Shown here piece by piece: positions 8,701-17,925 of a DNA stretch of 22,756 nucleotides. The notes below the pieces were generated by a model that had not been told where the DNA came from, did not search any database, and saw only the letters and a list, made by a program, of their open reading frames with translations. The first letter of the stretch is position 1, and each line of letters starts with the position of its first letter. This DNA comes from UBA1723 sp045641065 (lineage in GTDB: Bacteria; Bacteroidota; Bacteroidia; Bacteroidales; Paludibacteraceae), in contig JAZUGF010000062.1 of the NCBI GenBank assembly GCA_045641065.1, positions 1 to 22,756 on the forward strand. The letters run 5' to 3'. The position numbers and the translations under genes are program-made.

Positions 8701-11700
8701 TCGTATACAGAATACAATGAACTTTCTTTGACTATGTATGCCTGAGGCTCACCATTATAGATGAACTTACTTGTATCGGCAGCAGGGATTCTAACCTGAG
8801 CCTTGTTGATTGCGAAGCTGTAGCTCAAGTCGTCGACCGAACCGTCGCTCCACTCATAATTCTTAGGATTCTTCAAAGCGACCTTAACAGCATACTTGCC
8901 AGCATTCATCTTGACATTGTTAGATACAACGTAGCGAGAATCTGGCTCAATCCAATATGACTGATAATCATCATTGTAGACGAATACGCTTGAGTCTGCA
9001 GCAGGAATCTCGACCTGAGCCTTTGAGATTGTCATCACCATCTTGATATCATCAACCGATCCATCTGACCAAATTGTCTTAGTTGGATCAATCAACGAAA
9101 TCTTGACTGAGTAACGACCTGCCTCAACTGCCTCGTTTTCTGAAACATTATAATAGTTGCTGCTTGCAATCTTCAACGACTTAACATCTCCATCGTAAAC
9201 GAAGTTCTTAACTTCAACAGAAGGTATCTCAACAGATGTCAAAACTGTCTCCTGAGAACGAATTACGAAATTGTATGACAAAGCATCAGTAGTACCGTCG
9301 ATCCACTCATAATTTCTTGGATCCTTCAATGTAACCAAGACCTCATGCTTTCCAGGCATCTTCTGAGTGTCGCCCTCTACTGTGTAGCGAGAATCCTCAG
9401 CAATGTTGTATACCTGGAAGTCTCCATTATAGATGAACTTAGTATCATCTACAGCAGGAATATCAACCTGTGCCTTGTTGATCAAGAATGACAACTTGAC
9501 ATCCTCAATTGATCCGTCACTCCAAACTGTATTGTCAGGATCATTCAAAGACAATGTCACTGTGTAACGACCAGCATTTACTCCCTCATTTCCTGTAATT
9601 GAATAATAAACATTCTTCTCAATTGGAAGTGACTTAACATCACCGTCGTATACGAATGTTCTATCCAAAATTGTAGGGATAGAGATAGAATTCTTCTCAG
9701 CTGACTTATGTCTGATTACAAAATTGAAGAACAAATCAGATGTTGTACCATCAGTCCACTCGTAATTTACTCTATCTGTTAGAGCGACGCGAACTTCATA
9801 CTGGCCAGGCAATGTCTGCTTGTTGCCAGTGATCTCATACTGAGAACTCTCCACAAGTTTATATGTCTTCTGTTTTCCATCGTAAACGTATGTTGTCTTG
9901 TCTTCGGCTGGCATCAAAACCTGTGCCTTACGAATTACGAAGTTGTGCTTCTGGATGTCAGTAGTACCGTCAGTCCACATATAATTCTTAGTATCCTTCA
10001 AAGCAACGCTAACAATGTAGTAACCTGCATTTGTACGCTTGTTTCCTGCCACTGTATAAGCATCATTCTCTGCAACCTTATAAGTCTGAACTCTACGGTT
10101 GTATGTGTATGTGCTGTTGTCAGCCTCAGGGATTTCAACCTGAGCCTTTGCGATTGTGAACGATGTCTTGATATCATCCACAGTACCGTCGCTCCAAACT
10201 GTCTTAGTAGGATCATTCAACGACAATGTCACATAGTAGCGACCTGCATCAACACCCTTGTTTCCAGATACTGTGTAGTAGTCGTTATCGTAAATATCCA
10301 ACATATGCTCATCTCCATCATAGATGAAGTTCTTAGTCAATACTGTTGGAATCTCAACCGATTTAACCTCAGTCTGCTGTGTGCGGATCACGAAGTTGTA
10401 TGACAACACATCTGTTGTACCATTCTCCCACTCGTAATTCTTAGAATCAGCCAATGAAACAAGTACCTCATACTTGCCAGGCATTGTCTGGATGTTGCCT
10501 TCTACATTGTAACGAGAATCCTCAGCGATCTCATAAACCTGCTCCTTACCAGTGAAGATAAACTTAGTATCATCACCCTCAGGAATCTCAACCTTAGCCT
10601 TATTGATTACGAAGTTGTATGTCAAATCGTCAATTGAGCCATCCACCCTCTCATAATTCTTAGAATCCCTCAAAGATAGTACGACAGTATACTTACCTGC
10701 GTCTTTCTTTACATAATCTGAGATAGAATAATAATGATCATCAAAATCAATAACAAAGTATTGATACTCTCCATTGTAAACATATTCAGAGTCGTATGCT
10801 ACAGGAATCTCAACCTGACGTTTCTCAATTGTGAACGACATCTTGATATCATCAACCGAGCCGTCGCTCCAAACTGTCTTATCTGGATCAACCAATGACA
10901 ATATCACTGTGTAACGACCAGCATCAATACCCTCGTTGCCAGTAATGCTGTAGTACTTGCTGCTTGCGATCTTCAACGACTGAGTTAAACCATTGTAGAT
11001 GAAATTCTTAGTAGCGACGCTAGGGATTGCAACTGGTGTCAACTCTGTCTCCTCAGCACGGATAACGAAGTTATATGACAACACGTCTATTGTTCCGTTT
11101 TTCCACTCATAATTCTTAGTGTCATTCAATGAAACTAGAACCTCATACTTGCCAGGCATTGTCTGAACATTATTCTCAACTGAGTAGTGTGAATTCTCCT
11201 CAATCTTGTATGTCTGTGCCTTACCAGTGTAAACGAACTTAGTAGGATCAGACTCTGGCATATCAACCTGAGCCTTTGCAATTGTAAATGTCATTCTGAT
11301 ATCGTCAGAAGAACCGTCGCTCCAAATTGTCTTATTAGGATCAACCAATGACAATGTTACAGTGTAGCGACCTGCATCAATTCCCTTGTTGCCAGTGACA
11401 ACATAATCCTTGCTGCTTGCGATCTTCAACGACTTAGTTGTTCCGTCATATACAAAATTCTTAGTAGAAACTGTTGGTATTGTGACAGAAGTCAACTCAG
11501 CCTCCTCAGCACGGATCACAAAGCTATACGACAATGCTTCTGTTGTTCCGTTGCTCCACTCATAATTCTTAGTATCTAGCAATGAAACAAGAACCTCATA
11601 CTTGCCAGGCATTGTTTGAACATTATTCTCAATTGTATAGCTTGTATCAGTGGCAAGTTTATATGTCTGCTCCTCACCAGTGTAGACGAACTTGCTGCGA

Positions 11701-14700
11701 TCTGCCTCAGGAATCTTAACCTGTGCCTTGTTGATTGCAAAGATGTAATTCAAATCCTGAACAGAACCGTTTGACCACTCATAATTCTTAGTGTCATTCA
11801 AAGATGCTGTCACAACGTAACGTCCGGCATCAATCTTAACGTCATTCTCTACCTTATAGTATTCAGAGTATGGAATTTCATACGACTGATAATATCCAGT
11901 ATAAACTCGCTTTTGTCTATCAGCAGCAGGAATCTCGACCTGAGCCTTAGCAATAGTGAATACAATCTTAACATCATCTGTAGAACCGTCGCTCCAGATT
12001 GTCTTTGTAGCATCTGTCAACGACAATGTGACTGTGTAACGTCCTGCATCAACACCCTTATTGCCAGTGACTGTATAATACTTGCTGCTTGCAATCTTCA
12101 ATGACTTCTCTGTACCATCGTAGATGAAATCCTTTGTAGCGACGCTAGGGATTGTAATCGGAGTCACCTCAGCCTCCTTCTCACGGATAACGAAGCTGTA
12201 AACCAATACGTCTGCTGTTCCGTTGCTCCACTCAGTGTTCTTTGTGTCATTCAAAGTCACCAAAACATCATACTTACCAGGCAACTGCTGTTTGTTGCCA
12301 TCTACTTTGTAACGTGAATCCTCATAGATCTTGTAAGTCTGCATCTTTCCAGTGTAGACGAACTTGTTCTGGTCAGCAGTAGGAATCTCTACCTGATCCT
12401 TATTGATTGTGAATGAGTAGTTCAAATCATCGATTGTACCATCGCTCCACTCATAGTTCTTAGGATCATCCAACGATACCTTAACGATATACTTACCAGC
12501 ATCCTTCTTCACATTGTTAGAAAGTGAGTAAGGAGCCTCACCTGTTTCGTCAAGTTTATAAGTCTGATAATACTCGTTGTAAACGAATGTCTCATCATTA
12601 GCAGCAGGGATTTCAACCTGAGCCTTAGAGATTGTGAACGAAATCTTGATATCTTCAGAAGATCCGTCACTCCAAACTGTCTTTGTTGGATCAGCCAACG
12701 ACAATGTAACAGTGTAACGACCAGCATCTACACCAAGGTTGCCAGATACAATGTAATTCTTGCTGCTTGCAATCTTAAGAGACTTTTCAGATCCATCATA
12801 GATGAAGTTCTTAGTTGAAACTGTAGGGATATCAATCAAAGTTTTTTCAAACTCCTCTGCGCGGATAACGAAGTTGTAAGACAACGCGTCGATTGTTCCG
12901 TTTTCCCACTCATAATTCTTAGTGTCAACCAATGAAACCAACACCTCGTACTTACCTGCCATCTGCTTCTTGTTGCCATCAACAGTATAAAGCTCGCTAT
13001 CTGCAATCTTATATGTCTGGATTTCTCCATTGTAGATGAACTTGTTATCGTCAGCGGCAGGAATATCAACCTGAGCCTTATTGATTGTGAAGCTGTAAGC
13101 CAAATCATCAATTGAACCGTCGCTCCACATATAATTCTTAGAATCTGTCAAAGAGACAGTAGCATCATAACGGCCTGCCTCGATTCCCTTATTATTAGAG
13201 ATCTTATAAAGAGGACTCTCCTTAACTGTGTAAGTCTGAGATTTTCCTGTATATGTAAACTTAGAATTGTTTGCTGCAGGAGCATCAACCTTAGCCTTAC
13301 CAATCTTGTAGACCATTGTGATGTTGTCTGTAGAACCGTCTTCCCACTCATAGTTCTTAGTGTCTACAAGTGAAACTACAACATCATATCTACCAGCCTC
13401 CTTCTGAACATTATTAGAAACTTCATATAGAGTGCTTGCAGCCACCTTATATGTCTGAGCACTTCCATTATATGTATGGATATCTATATCCTTGCCTGGA
13501 ATTGCGACTGGAGCCTTAGTGATCACATACATAATCTTGACATCATCGCTTGAACCGTTAGCCCATACATACTTAGTCTTGTCTGTCAAAGATAGAGTTG
13601 CCTCATATCTGCCAGCAACGACACCACCATCATCAGTAACTGTGTACTTCTCAGATTTATCTATAGACAAGATATGAGAATCACCATCATAAACAAATGA
13701 TCTCTTTGATACATTTGGAATATCCACAATCTCAAGAGTAGACTGGTTAACAAGTCCCTTGATATAGAAGTTGTATACAAGGTTATCAGTAGAACCGTCA
13801 ACCCACTCATAATTGCGAGTATTGTTTAGAGCAACCTTAACATTGTAGCTTCCAGCTGCTGTCTGAACATTTCCAGAAACTGTGTAAAGATCACTCTCCT
13901 CAATCTTGTAAGTCTGAGGCTCACCAGTATAAGAGAATATAGTGTTGTCTGCTGCTGGAATCTCAACCTTGATCTTTGAGATCGAGAATGTAGCTACGAT
14001 ATCAGCAGTAGTGTTGTTCTCCCATACATAATTCTTCTTATCTGCAAGAGAGATTGACACCTCGTAACGTCCTGCATCAACACCCTTGTTACCGCTTACT
14101 GTATAATCTTTGCTTGATGGGATTGACAATGAATGACTCTTTCCATCATAAACAAACGACTTAGAATCTACAGATGGCATCTCCACTCTCTTTGTGCGGA
14201 TGATGAAATCCTGGTAGATATCATCTGTTGTGCCATCCTGCCACTCGTAATGATCTTTGTCTATCAAAGATACAATCACATCGTAGCGACCAGCGTTTGT
14301 CTGGACATTGTTAGAAACCTCAAATAGATCATTATCTCCTACTTTGTAAGTCTGAGCAGAACCATTGTAAACAAACAATCTTGAATCCTTCTCTGGGAAT
14401 GCCACCTTTCTCTTAAGCACATTCACCACGATTTCAGTCTCAATTGTATTGTAGTTGTCTGGATCCGACGGAGTATAAATCACAGTGTACTTATTGTCAC
14501 CGATCTTATTAGCCACAATCTCAGGATTCTTCCAAGAGAAACGAGTTGGAAGAGTAACGTCTCCTAACTTCTGTCCGTAGTAAACCTTAGGGTTAATCTG
14601 ATTAGGATTGTAACCCATCTCAAAGATAGCCTCATCTGATTTTGAGATAGTGAAAGGATAGACAAGATCATCCGAAGATCCAGTGTTCTTCCATACATAA

Positions 14701-17700
14701 TTCTCTTTATCTCTCAACGAAACCAAAACATCGTGAGTTCCTACATTTGTCTGAACATTGTCATATACATAATATAGATCGCTTGCTGCCAAAGTATAAA
14801 CCTGAGGTTTTGCGATATAGTAGAACAAAGTAGGATCAGCTACAGGCTCCGATACTGGCAATGCCTTTACCTTAACAGGAACCGCAACGATTGTCTCCAC
14901 ATAGTTATCGAAATCACCAGGAGCGAAATAAGCCTCAAAATAATTTACGCCAACACTTCCTACTGATTTATATGGAGCAACCCAGCTATACTCTTTTGGC
15001 AACTCAACATCTTTCAATGTATTGTTATAGTAAGTCTCAAGATCCAACTCCTCAGGAGCAAGACCAGAAGGGAACGATGAAACTTCTGCACGCTTGATAG
15101 AGAATGAGTAAACCAAATTGTCAGTATGTCCATACCAGTCATCATAGCTATTAACCCACATCATGTTTTCTCTATCCTTCAACTGTAGGATCACCCTGTA
15201 ATCACCTGCATTTGTCTGTGTTGAATCATAACCATACCAACCAGTATAATCATCGTAACCGATTACAGTAAAGAAGGCATCATCAGATGCGATTGGATAA
15301 GTCTGTTCCTTTCCATTATAAGTGAAATCCACATAAGAAGATTGAGGTATCAACACCTTTCTCTTCTCAATTCTATATTCATACCACAAATCATATGTAG
15401 TACCGTCTTCCCAACTATAATTATATGGATCATTCAAAGAGACGCGAACTTCATACCATCCTACATTAGTCTGGACATTTCCATAAACAGTATAATACTG
15501 ACTCTCCTCTACAACGAAAGTCTGAGGCTCACCTGTATATGTAAATGTCTGATAGTTGAACTCAGGTTTCTTCACATACGGTTTGCGGATAACAAATTCA
15601 TAATATCTATCCCAAGTAGTACCGTCTTCCCATTCATTGTTAGATGGATCATTTAGAGAGACACGAACCTCGTAATATCCAACATCCTTATGAACATTAT
15701 TATATACAGTATATTGAGAATTAGATGGAATATTATAAGTAAGATCTTCTCCTGTATAGATAAATTCTGTTGGATCTGACGCAGGAATCTTAACAAATGG
15801 CATAGAGACATAGAATCCATAAGTTCTATCCCACGTTGATCCATTTTCCCACATATAGTTTGAAGGGTCATTCAAAGTAACTGTGGCCTCATAATATCCA
15901 AGATCTGTAGCTTTATTGTTTGATATTGTATAAAGAGGATTTTCTTCAATTTCGAAAGTAACCTCTTCACCAGTATAAACAATTCTAGACTCTCCAACTG
16001 ATGGAAAATTTACAATTTGTCTCTGAATCACAAATGGATATTCAAGATCAGTAGTTGTACCATCACTCCACTTATACTTCGCCTTATTTTTAAGTGAGAT
16101 ATTTAAGTAGTAAGTTCCAGCATTTATTTGTGTCAAATAATCTGGATTAGAAATTTTATAGAAATCAGTTTCTGTAAACTGATAAGTATGCTCCTTTCCA
16201 TCAAAAATGTAGACAGTTTCATCAGCAGTTGGCAATTCAACAGCAATTTTTGCAACCAAAACAGTTATTTGGATCAAAAGAGGATCCTTTTTCCAGCCAT
16301 CAGGAGTGTAATAAACACTGAAATTATTCTCACCTGTGTATTCAAGTACAGTCTCAGGATCATCAACCCACTTACAACCCTTTGGCAAATCAAGATCTTT
16401 CAATTTCTGACCAATTGCTCCATTGATAACAGTCTGCTCAGGAGTCAATTTTTCTGGATAAATAGTGAAATCAAACACAAGATCATCAGATGTTCCATTA
16501 GTCCAAGTGAAACCATCATACAAATGTACAGTCACTTGCTGAGTTCCCTCCTCTGTCCTCTTGTTTCCAGTCACTTGATAAGAAGAAGTAGAAGGAATAT
16601 TGTAAACCTGTTCTTTGCCATTATAGAAGAATGCATAATTGATTTCCACTGGCATCGGAACATTATCACATGACACTACTTTCTTGACATCCTTAAATGC
16701 AGAATGCGTTTTACTAATATGATCATTACACAAGTATACCACACACTGAGAGCATCCAGAAAACACATAGGAATAATAGTTATATGCTCCTGTTTCCCAA
16801 ATATCACTCACAGAATTCGGTATCGAAATAGAACCTAAACTTGTACAACCAGAGAAAGCAGAATTTTTAATGATTGTCACAGAATTAGGTAGAGAAACCG
16901 ACAACAAACTTGAACATCCGGAAAAACATCCATAAGGTATTGTCTTTATAGAATTTGATAATTCCACACTTTTTAAAGCAGAACATTCGTAAAAAGCGTA
17001 CTCTCCAATAGACGTAACAGAATTGGGAATTTCCACTGAAGTCAAAGAACTACAATAGTAAAAAGCGTACTCTCCAATAGACGTAACAGAATTGGGAATT
17101 TCCACTGAAGTCAAGCCTTGCATACATGAAAAGGCATGTGAGCCAATTGACTTTAATGAATTCGGCAATGTTAGCGATTTCAATCTGTCATTTTCAAATA
17201 CCCATACCCCATTCGTGTAATTACCATAACCAGAAGATCCATAAAATGCATAATCTCCAATAGTTTGAACTGAGTTTCCGAAATCAACTTCAGCCAAAAA
17301 TCTATAACCTGCAAATGCATAATCTCCTATACTCACCACAGAGTTTGGAATAACAATCTTATTACATGTAATATTACAACTACTTGAACCAGACTTACAA
17401 TAAAACGCATAATTAGGGACAATCTTCAGCGTCTTAGGCAAATAGATATTCTGTAGACTATTACATTCAGCAAAGGCATACTCACCAAATGTTTTAAGAG
17501 TAGCATTACTCAAATCAACCGTTTTCAAGCCATTACACTTATAGAAAGCTCTTGGTGCAATTGAATCTACACCATTTGGAATCTCTACTTCTGTAAGACC
17601 AGTACAGCTATAGAAAGCCGTAGCTCCGATAATTTTCACTGTATTCGGAATATTGATTGAGGTCATGTTTTCACATGCATAAAATGCATCCTCACCAATT

Positions 17701-17921
17701 GCCGTCACGGTGTAGCTTTTTCCATTCACCGTAACACTAGACCTAATCTGGATATCGCCCTTGTAATTTTCGGGACTTTGCAGAGTTCCGTAGGTTGCCT
17801 CTGCTGTGCCGTCATCATAGATGTTGTAGTAGACACTACCGATATACTGCTTCGTGAGCAGATTAGCGGCGTTTGCTACCGTGGTGACGAGCATCATCAC
17901 TAACAGTAAAAAATTCTTCAT
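5790..17921 (-). CDS. Giant T9SS-type surface protein C (4043 residues): BspA-like LRR head, 42 Ig-like domains, C-terminal sorting domain
   Basis: The gene is uninterrupted. Residues 1-18 are a signal peptide ending VANA. Residues about 20-415 form a BspA-type (LRR_5) head of about 13 repeats with the pattern IPNSVTSIGEYAFYxCxxLTSV. From about 420 to 3790 I count 42 Ig-like domains of about 75 residues, similar to MBG-like families, with cores such as YEWSDGTIDDLSYSF. Three unrelated modules of about 70-80 residues, with a K-L-x-D-V/L-x-L-P motif, interrupt the early array. Near the end are an extra linker domain, a domain with SYQWYKNGKKIDGA, and a final 80-residue module with KNPVNVGE, VVYDMKG and GEYIVVV, ending SKHLLVK, which fits a type A T9SS sorting domain. 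The expected fate is export and attachment at the cell surface as a very long fibre. The ligand of the LRR head is unknown; BspA-like LRRs in this phylum are often adhesins, so adhesion is a reasonable inference only. Confidence 0.93.
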   Translation of the reverse strand: MKNFLLLVMMLVTTVANAANLLTKQYIGSVYYNIYDDGTAEATYGTLQSPENYKGDIQIRSSVTVNGKSYTVTAIGEDAFYACENMTSINIPNTVKIIGATAFYSCTGLTEVEIPNGVDSIAPRAFYKCNGLKTVDLSNATLKTFGEYAFAECNSLQNIYLPKTLKIVPNYAFYCKSGSSSCNITCNKIVIPNSVVSIGDYAFAGYRFLAEVDFGNSVQTIGDYAFYGSSGYGNYTNGVWVFENDRLKSLTLPNSLKSIGSHAFSCMQGLTSVEIPNSVTSIGEYAFYYCSSLTSVEIPNSVTSIGEYAFYECSALKSVELSNSIKTIPYGCFSGCSSLLSVSLPNSVTIIKNSAFSGCTSLGSISIPNSVSDIWETGAYNYYSYVFSGCSQCVVYLCNDHISKTHSAFKDVKKVVSCDNVPMPVEINYAFFYNGKEQVYNIPSTSSYQVTGNKRTEEGTQQVTVHLYDGFTWTNGTSDDLVFDFTIYPEKLTPEQTVINGAIGQKLKDLDLPKGCKWVDDPETVLEYTGENNFSVYYTPDGWKKDPLLIQITVLVAKIAVELPTADETVYIFDGKEHTYQFTETDFYKISNPDYLTQINAGTYYLNISLKNKAKYKWSDGTTTDLEYPFVIQRQIVNFPSVGESRIVYTGEEVTFEIEENPLYTISNNKATDLGYYEATVTLNDPSNYMWENGSTWDRTYGFYVSMPFVKIPASDPTEFIYTGEDLTYNIPSNSQYTVYNNVHKDVGYYEVRVSLNDPSNNEWEDGTTWDRYYEFVIRKPYVKKPEFNYQTFTYTGEPQTFVVEESQYYTVYGNVQTNVGWYEVRVSLNDPYNYSWEDGTTYDLWYEYRIEKRKVLIPQSSYVDFTYNGKEQTYPIASDDAFFTVIGYDDYTGWYGYDSTQTNAGDYRVILQLKDRENMMWVNSYDDWYGHTDNLVYSFSIKRAEVSSFPSGLAPEELDLETYYNNTLKDVELPKEYSWVAPYKSVGSVGVNYFEAYFAPGDFDNYVETIVAVPVKVKALPVSEPVADPTLFYYIAKPQVYTLAASDLYYVYDNVQTNVGTHDVLVSLRDKENYVWKNTGSSDDLVYPFTISKSDEAIFEMGYNPNQINPKVYYGQKLGDVTLPTRFSWKNPEIVANKIGDNKYTVIYTPSDPDNYNTIETEIVVNVLKRKVAFPEKDSRLFVYNGSAQTYKVGDNDLFEVSNNVQTNAGRYDVIVSLIDKDHYEWQDGTTDDIYQDFIIRTKRVEMPSVDSKSFVYDGKSHSLSIPSSKDYTVSGNKGVDAGRYEVSISLADKKNYVWENNTTADIVATFSISKIKVEIPAADNTIFSYTGEPQTYKIEESDLYTVSGNVQTAAGSYNVKVALNNTRNYEWVDGSTDNLVYNFYIKGLVNQSTLEIVDIPNVSKRSFVYDGDSHILSIDKSEKYTVTDDGGVVAGRYEATLSLTDKTKYVWANGSSDDVKIMYVITKAPVAIPGKDIDIHTYNGSAQTYKVAASTLYEVSNNVQKEAGRYDVVVSLVDTKNYEWEDGSTDNITMVYKIGKAKVDAPAANNSKFTYTGKSQTYTVKESPLYKISNNKGIEAGRYDATVSLTDSKNYMWSDGSIDDLAYSFTINKAQVDIPAADDNKFIYNGEIQTYKIADSELYTVDGNKKQMAGKYEVLVSLVDTKNYEWENGTIDALSYNFVIRAEEFEKTLIDIPTVSTKNFIYDGSEKSLKIASSKNYIVSGNLGVDAGRYTVTLSLADPTKTVWSDGSSEDIKISFTISKAQVEIPAANDETFVYNEYYQTYKLDETGEAPYSLSNNVKKDAGKYIVKVSLDDPKNYEWSDGTIDDLNYSFTINKDQVEIPTADQNKFVYTGKMQTYKIYEDSRYKVDGNKQQLPGKYDVLVTLNDTKNTEWSNGTADVLVYSFVIREKEAEVTPITIPSVATKDFIYDGTEKSLKIASSKYYTVTGNKGVDAGRYTVTLSLTDATKTIWSDGSTDDVKIVFTIAKAQVEIPAADRQKRVYTGYYQSYEIPYSEYYKVENDVKIDAGRYVVTASLNDTKNYEWSNGSVQDLNYIFAINKAQVKIPEADRSKFVYTGEEQTYKLATDTSYTIENNVQTMPGKYEVLVSLLDTKNYEWSNGTTEALSYSFVIRAEEAELTSVTIPTVSTKNFVYDGTTKSLKIASSKDYVVTGNKGIDAGRYTVTLSLVDPNKTIWSDGSSDDIRMTFTIAKAQVDMPESDPTKFVYTGKAQTYKIEENSHYSVENNVQTMPGKYEVLVSLNDTKNYEWKNGTIDVLSYNFVIRAEETELTPVAIPSVATKNFIYNGLTQSLKIASSKYYSITGNEGIDAGRYTVILSLVDPDKTVWSDGSVDDIKMSFTIEKRQVEIPVAYDSEYVYNGEYQYFVIDFDDHYYSISDYVKKDAGKYTVVLSLRDSKNYERVDGSIDDLTYNFVINKAKVEIPEGDDTKFIFTGKEQVYEIAEDSRYNVEGNIQTMPGKYEVLVSLADSKNYEWENGTTDVLSYNFVIRTQQTEVKSVEIPTVLTKNFIYDGDEHMLDIYDNDYYTVSGNKGVDAGRYYVTLSLNDPTKTVWSDGTVDDIKTSFTIAKAQVEIPEADNSTYTYNRRVQTYKVAENDAYTVAGNKRTNAGYYIVSVALKDTKNYMWTDGTTDIQKHNFVIRKAQVLMPAEDKTTYVYDGKQKTYKLVESSQYEITGNKQTLPGQYEVRVALTDRVNYEWTDGTTSDLFFNFVIRHKSAEKNSISIPTILDRTFVYDGDVKSLPIEKNVYYSITGNEGVNAGRYTVTLSLNDPDNTVWSDGSIEDVKLSFLINKAQVDIPAVDDTKFIYNGDFQVYNIAEDSRYTVEGDTQKMPGKHEVLVTLKDPRNYEWIDGTTDALSYNFVIRSQETVLTSVEIPSVEVKNFVYDGDVKSLKIASSNYYNVSENEAVEAGRYSVKISLIDPTKTIWSDGSVDDIKMVMTISKAQVEIPAADSSVFVYNDDYQSYWIEPDSRYVVSNNVKMNAGKYAVKVALKNPKNYEWSDGSVDDLSYSFAINKAQVRIPAADTSKFIYNGEPQAYIVKESSLYSVYDYVKTTVGKYEVKVALDDTKNYEWSNGTIDDLSYSFTINKAKVQIPAADSRKFFYTGDYLTYNVEKSDLYSVAGNYQINVGNHDVIISLTDTKNYEWSDGKISDVVYNFLIVKQEVDVTTVKIPVPEITKFTYNSNAHTVEIPETDYYTVVGNTKTFAGKYVATVSLRDKEKMVWEDGSVDDIAIPYVITKATVTTPAVDSTTFIYDGMEHVYGIPTNPLYKISGNVQSLVGRHIVTLSLVDLANYMWSDGTSKDLQYEFVIKMKETNILPVAIPVVRTSNFIYNGLAQGLDIKKSNYYTISGDSAIVAGSYTATVSLKDNENTSWEDGTTADIVIPFTIAKAVVKMPSSDSVSFVYNRDTIVCPIEANPYYVVSGNAQSAAGTYKAGVSLIDKSNTVWENGSSEDLKIVYTIEKIQVEKPVSDSTVFVYNGDTMSLDLPINEWYSITGNRGVKAGKYASTIALLDKANTVWSDGTTDDVVIPFSIVKAKVEIPAADTSLFVYTGNTLVYTIADNDHYTVKGNAQSMIGKYSVVVSLNDNENYSWSDGSTLDLIYPFVVNEREVVKTLVSYPVVDSTMLVYNGEMQTFYVIADSNCIVRGNVRKDAGKYFASVSLADRNTMAWADGTTDDIMVPFSITKAQVEIPVADSTVFEFNGEAQTYYIPADSLYIIDGNVQTNIGRYDVYVSLVDINNYEWSNGTTGDIAYRFAIVHPIERDTVNMEDVKLPNSTIESGDTIVIYDNPGDYIYDVEFDSLAKDNGFENIKAENGDSGIVIVVPEDAKPGNYETTITIKDIDGTVKDTTLNLSVSYPSALIFRLMSDVVAVNNTSNEFVSYQWYKNGKKIDGATKQFYCDLEGVRGVYKVQVVNVAGDTLFIAEHEFDALETPFNITLSKNPVNVGEQFDVIVEGITDSKVLDSSSLVVYDMKGTAVINNIGIEKQNTLTLGNVGEYIVVVRSTGGQIVSKHLLVK
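5793..6040 (-). other. T9SS type A-like C-terminal sorting domain of giant protein C
   Basis: The last roughly 80 residues show the three conserved blocks of this family in order: an N-P turn after a short strand (LSKNPVNVGEQFDV), a VYDMKGTAV strand-turn, and GEYIVVV with a basic end SKHLLVK. Gene D has the same three blocks. In known systems this domain is recognised by the T9SS translocon and removed on attachment to the surface. Confidence 0.75.
14406..14645 (-). other. Non-canonical module 3 within giant protein C
   Basis: About 80 residues between stalk domains 7 and 8 do not follow the stalk pattern. They contain YYGQKLGDVTLPTRFSWKNP and later YTPSDPDNYNTIET. They share G-x-K-L-x-D-V-x-L-P, a Trp after a short gap and Y-x-P-x-D with modules 1 (16250-16458) and 2 (14858-15095), so the three are copies of one different domain type. 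Confidence 0.65.
14858..15095 (-). other. Non-canonical module 2 within giant protein C
   Basis: This module lies between stalk domains 6 and 7 and contains YYNNTLKDVELPKEYSWVAP followed by FAPGDFDNYVET. It is related to modules 1 and 3 by the LKDVELP-x(4)-W pattern. It resembles a domain type often interspersed with Ig-like repeats in bacterial surface proteins; I cannot name the family with confidence. Confidence 0.6.
16250..16458 (-). other. Non-canonical module 1 within giant protein C
   Basis: This module follows the first stalk domain after the LRR head. It contains IGQKLKDLDLPKGCKWVDDP and later FSVYYTPDGWKKD. It is related to modules 2 and 3 and marks the transition from head to stalk. 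Confidence 0.6.
16675..17865 (-). other. BspA-like leucine-rich repeat head of giant protein C
   Basis: About 13 LRR_5-type repeats of roughly 23 residues are visible, each with an A-F or equivalent after a short turn (DAF, TAF, RAF, YAF, HAF, SAF) and a following I/L-P-N-S-V strand. Several contain Cys in the turn (YKCNG, AECNS, SGCSS). Two neighbouring repeats are identical over 57 bases (16989-17045 and 17058-17114). Repeats of this type occur in surface adhesins of oral and gut Bacteroidales. Confidence 0.88.
16989..17114 (-). repeat. Exact 57-base tandem duplication in the LRR head (period 69)
   Basis: Bases 16989-17045 and 17058-17114 are identical, at a period of 69 bases, which is one 23-residue LRR. 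Both encode LTSVEIPNSVTSIGEYAFY, with a different residue after it. The perfect DNA identity points to a recent unit duplication, or to gene conversion. Confidence 0.9.
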
Positions 17922-17925
17922 AAAA

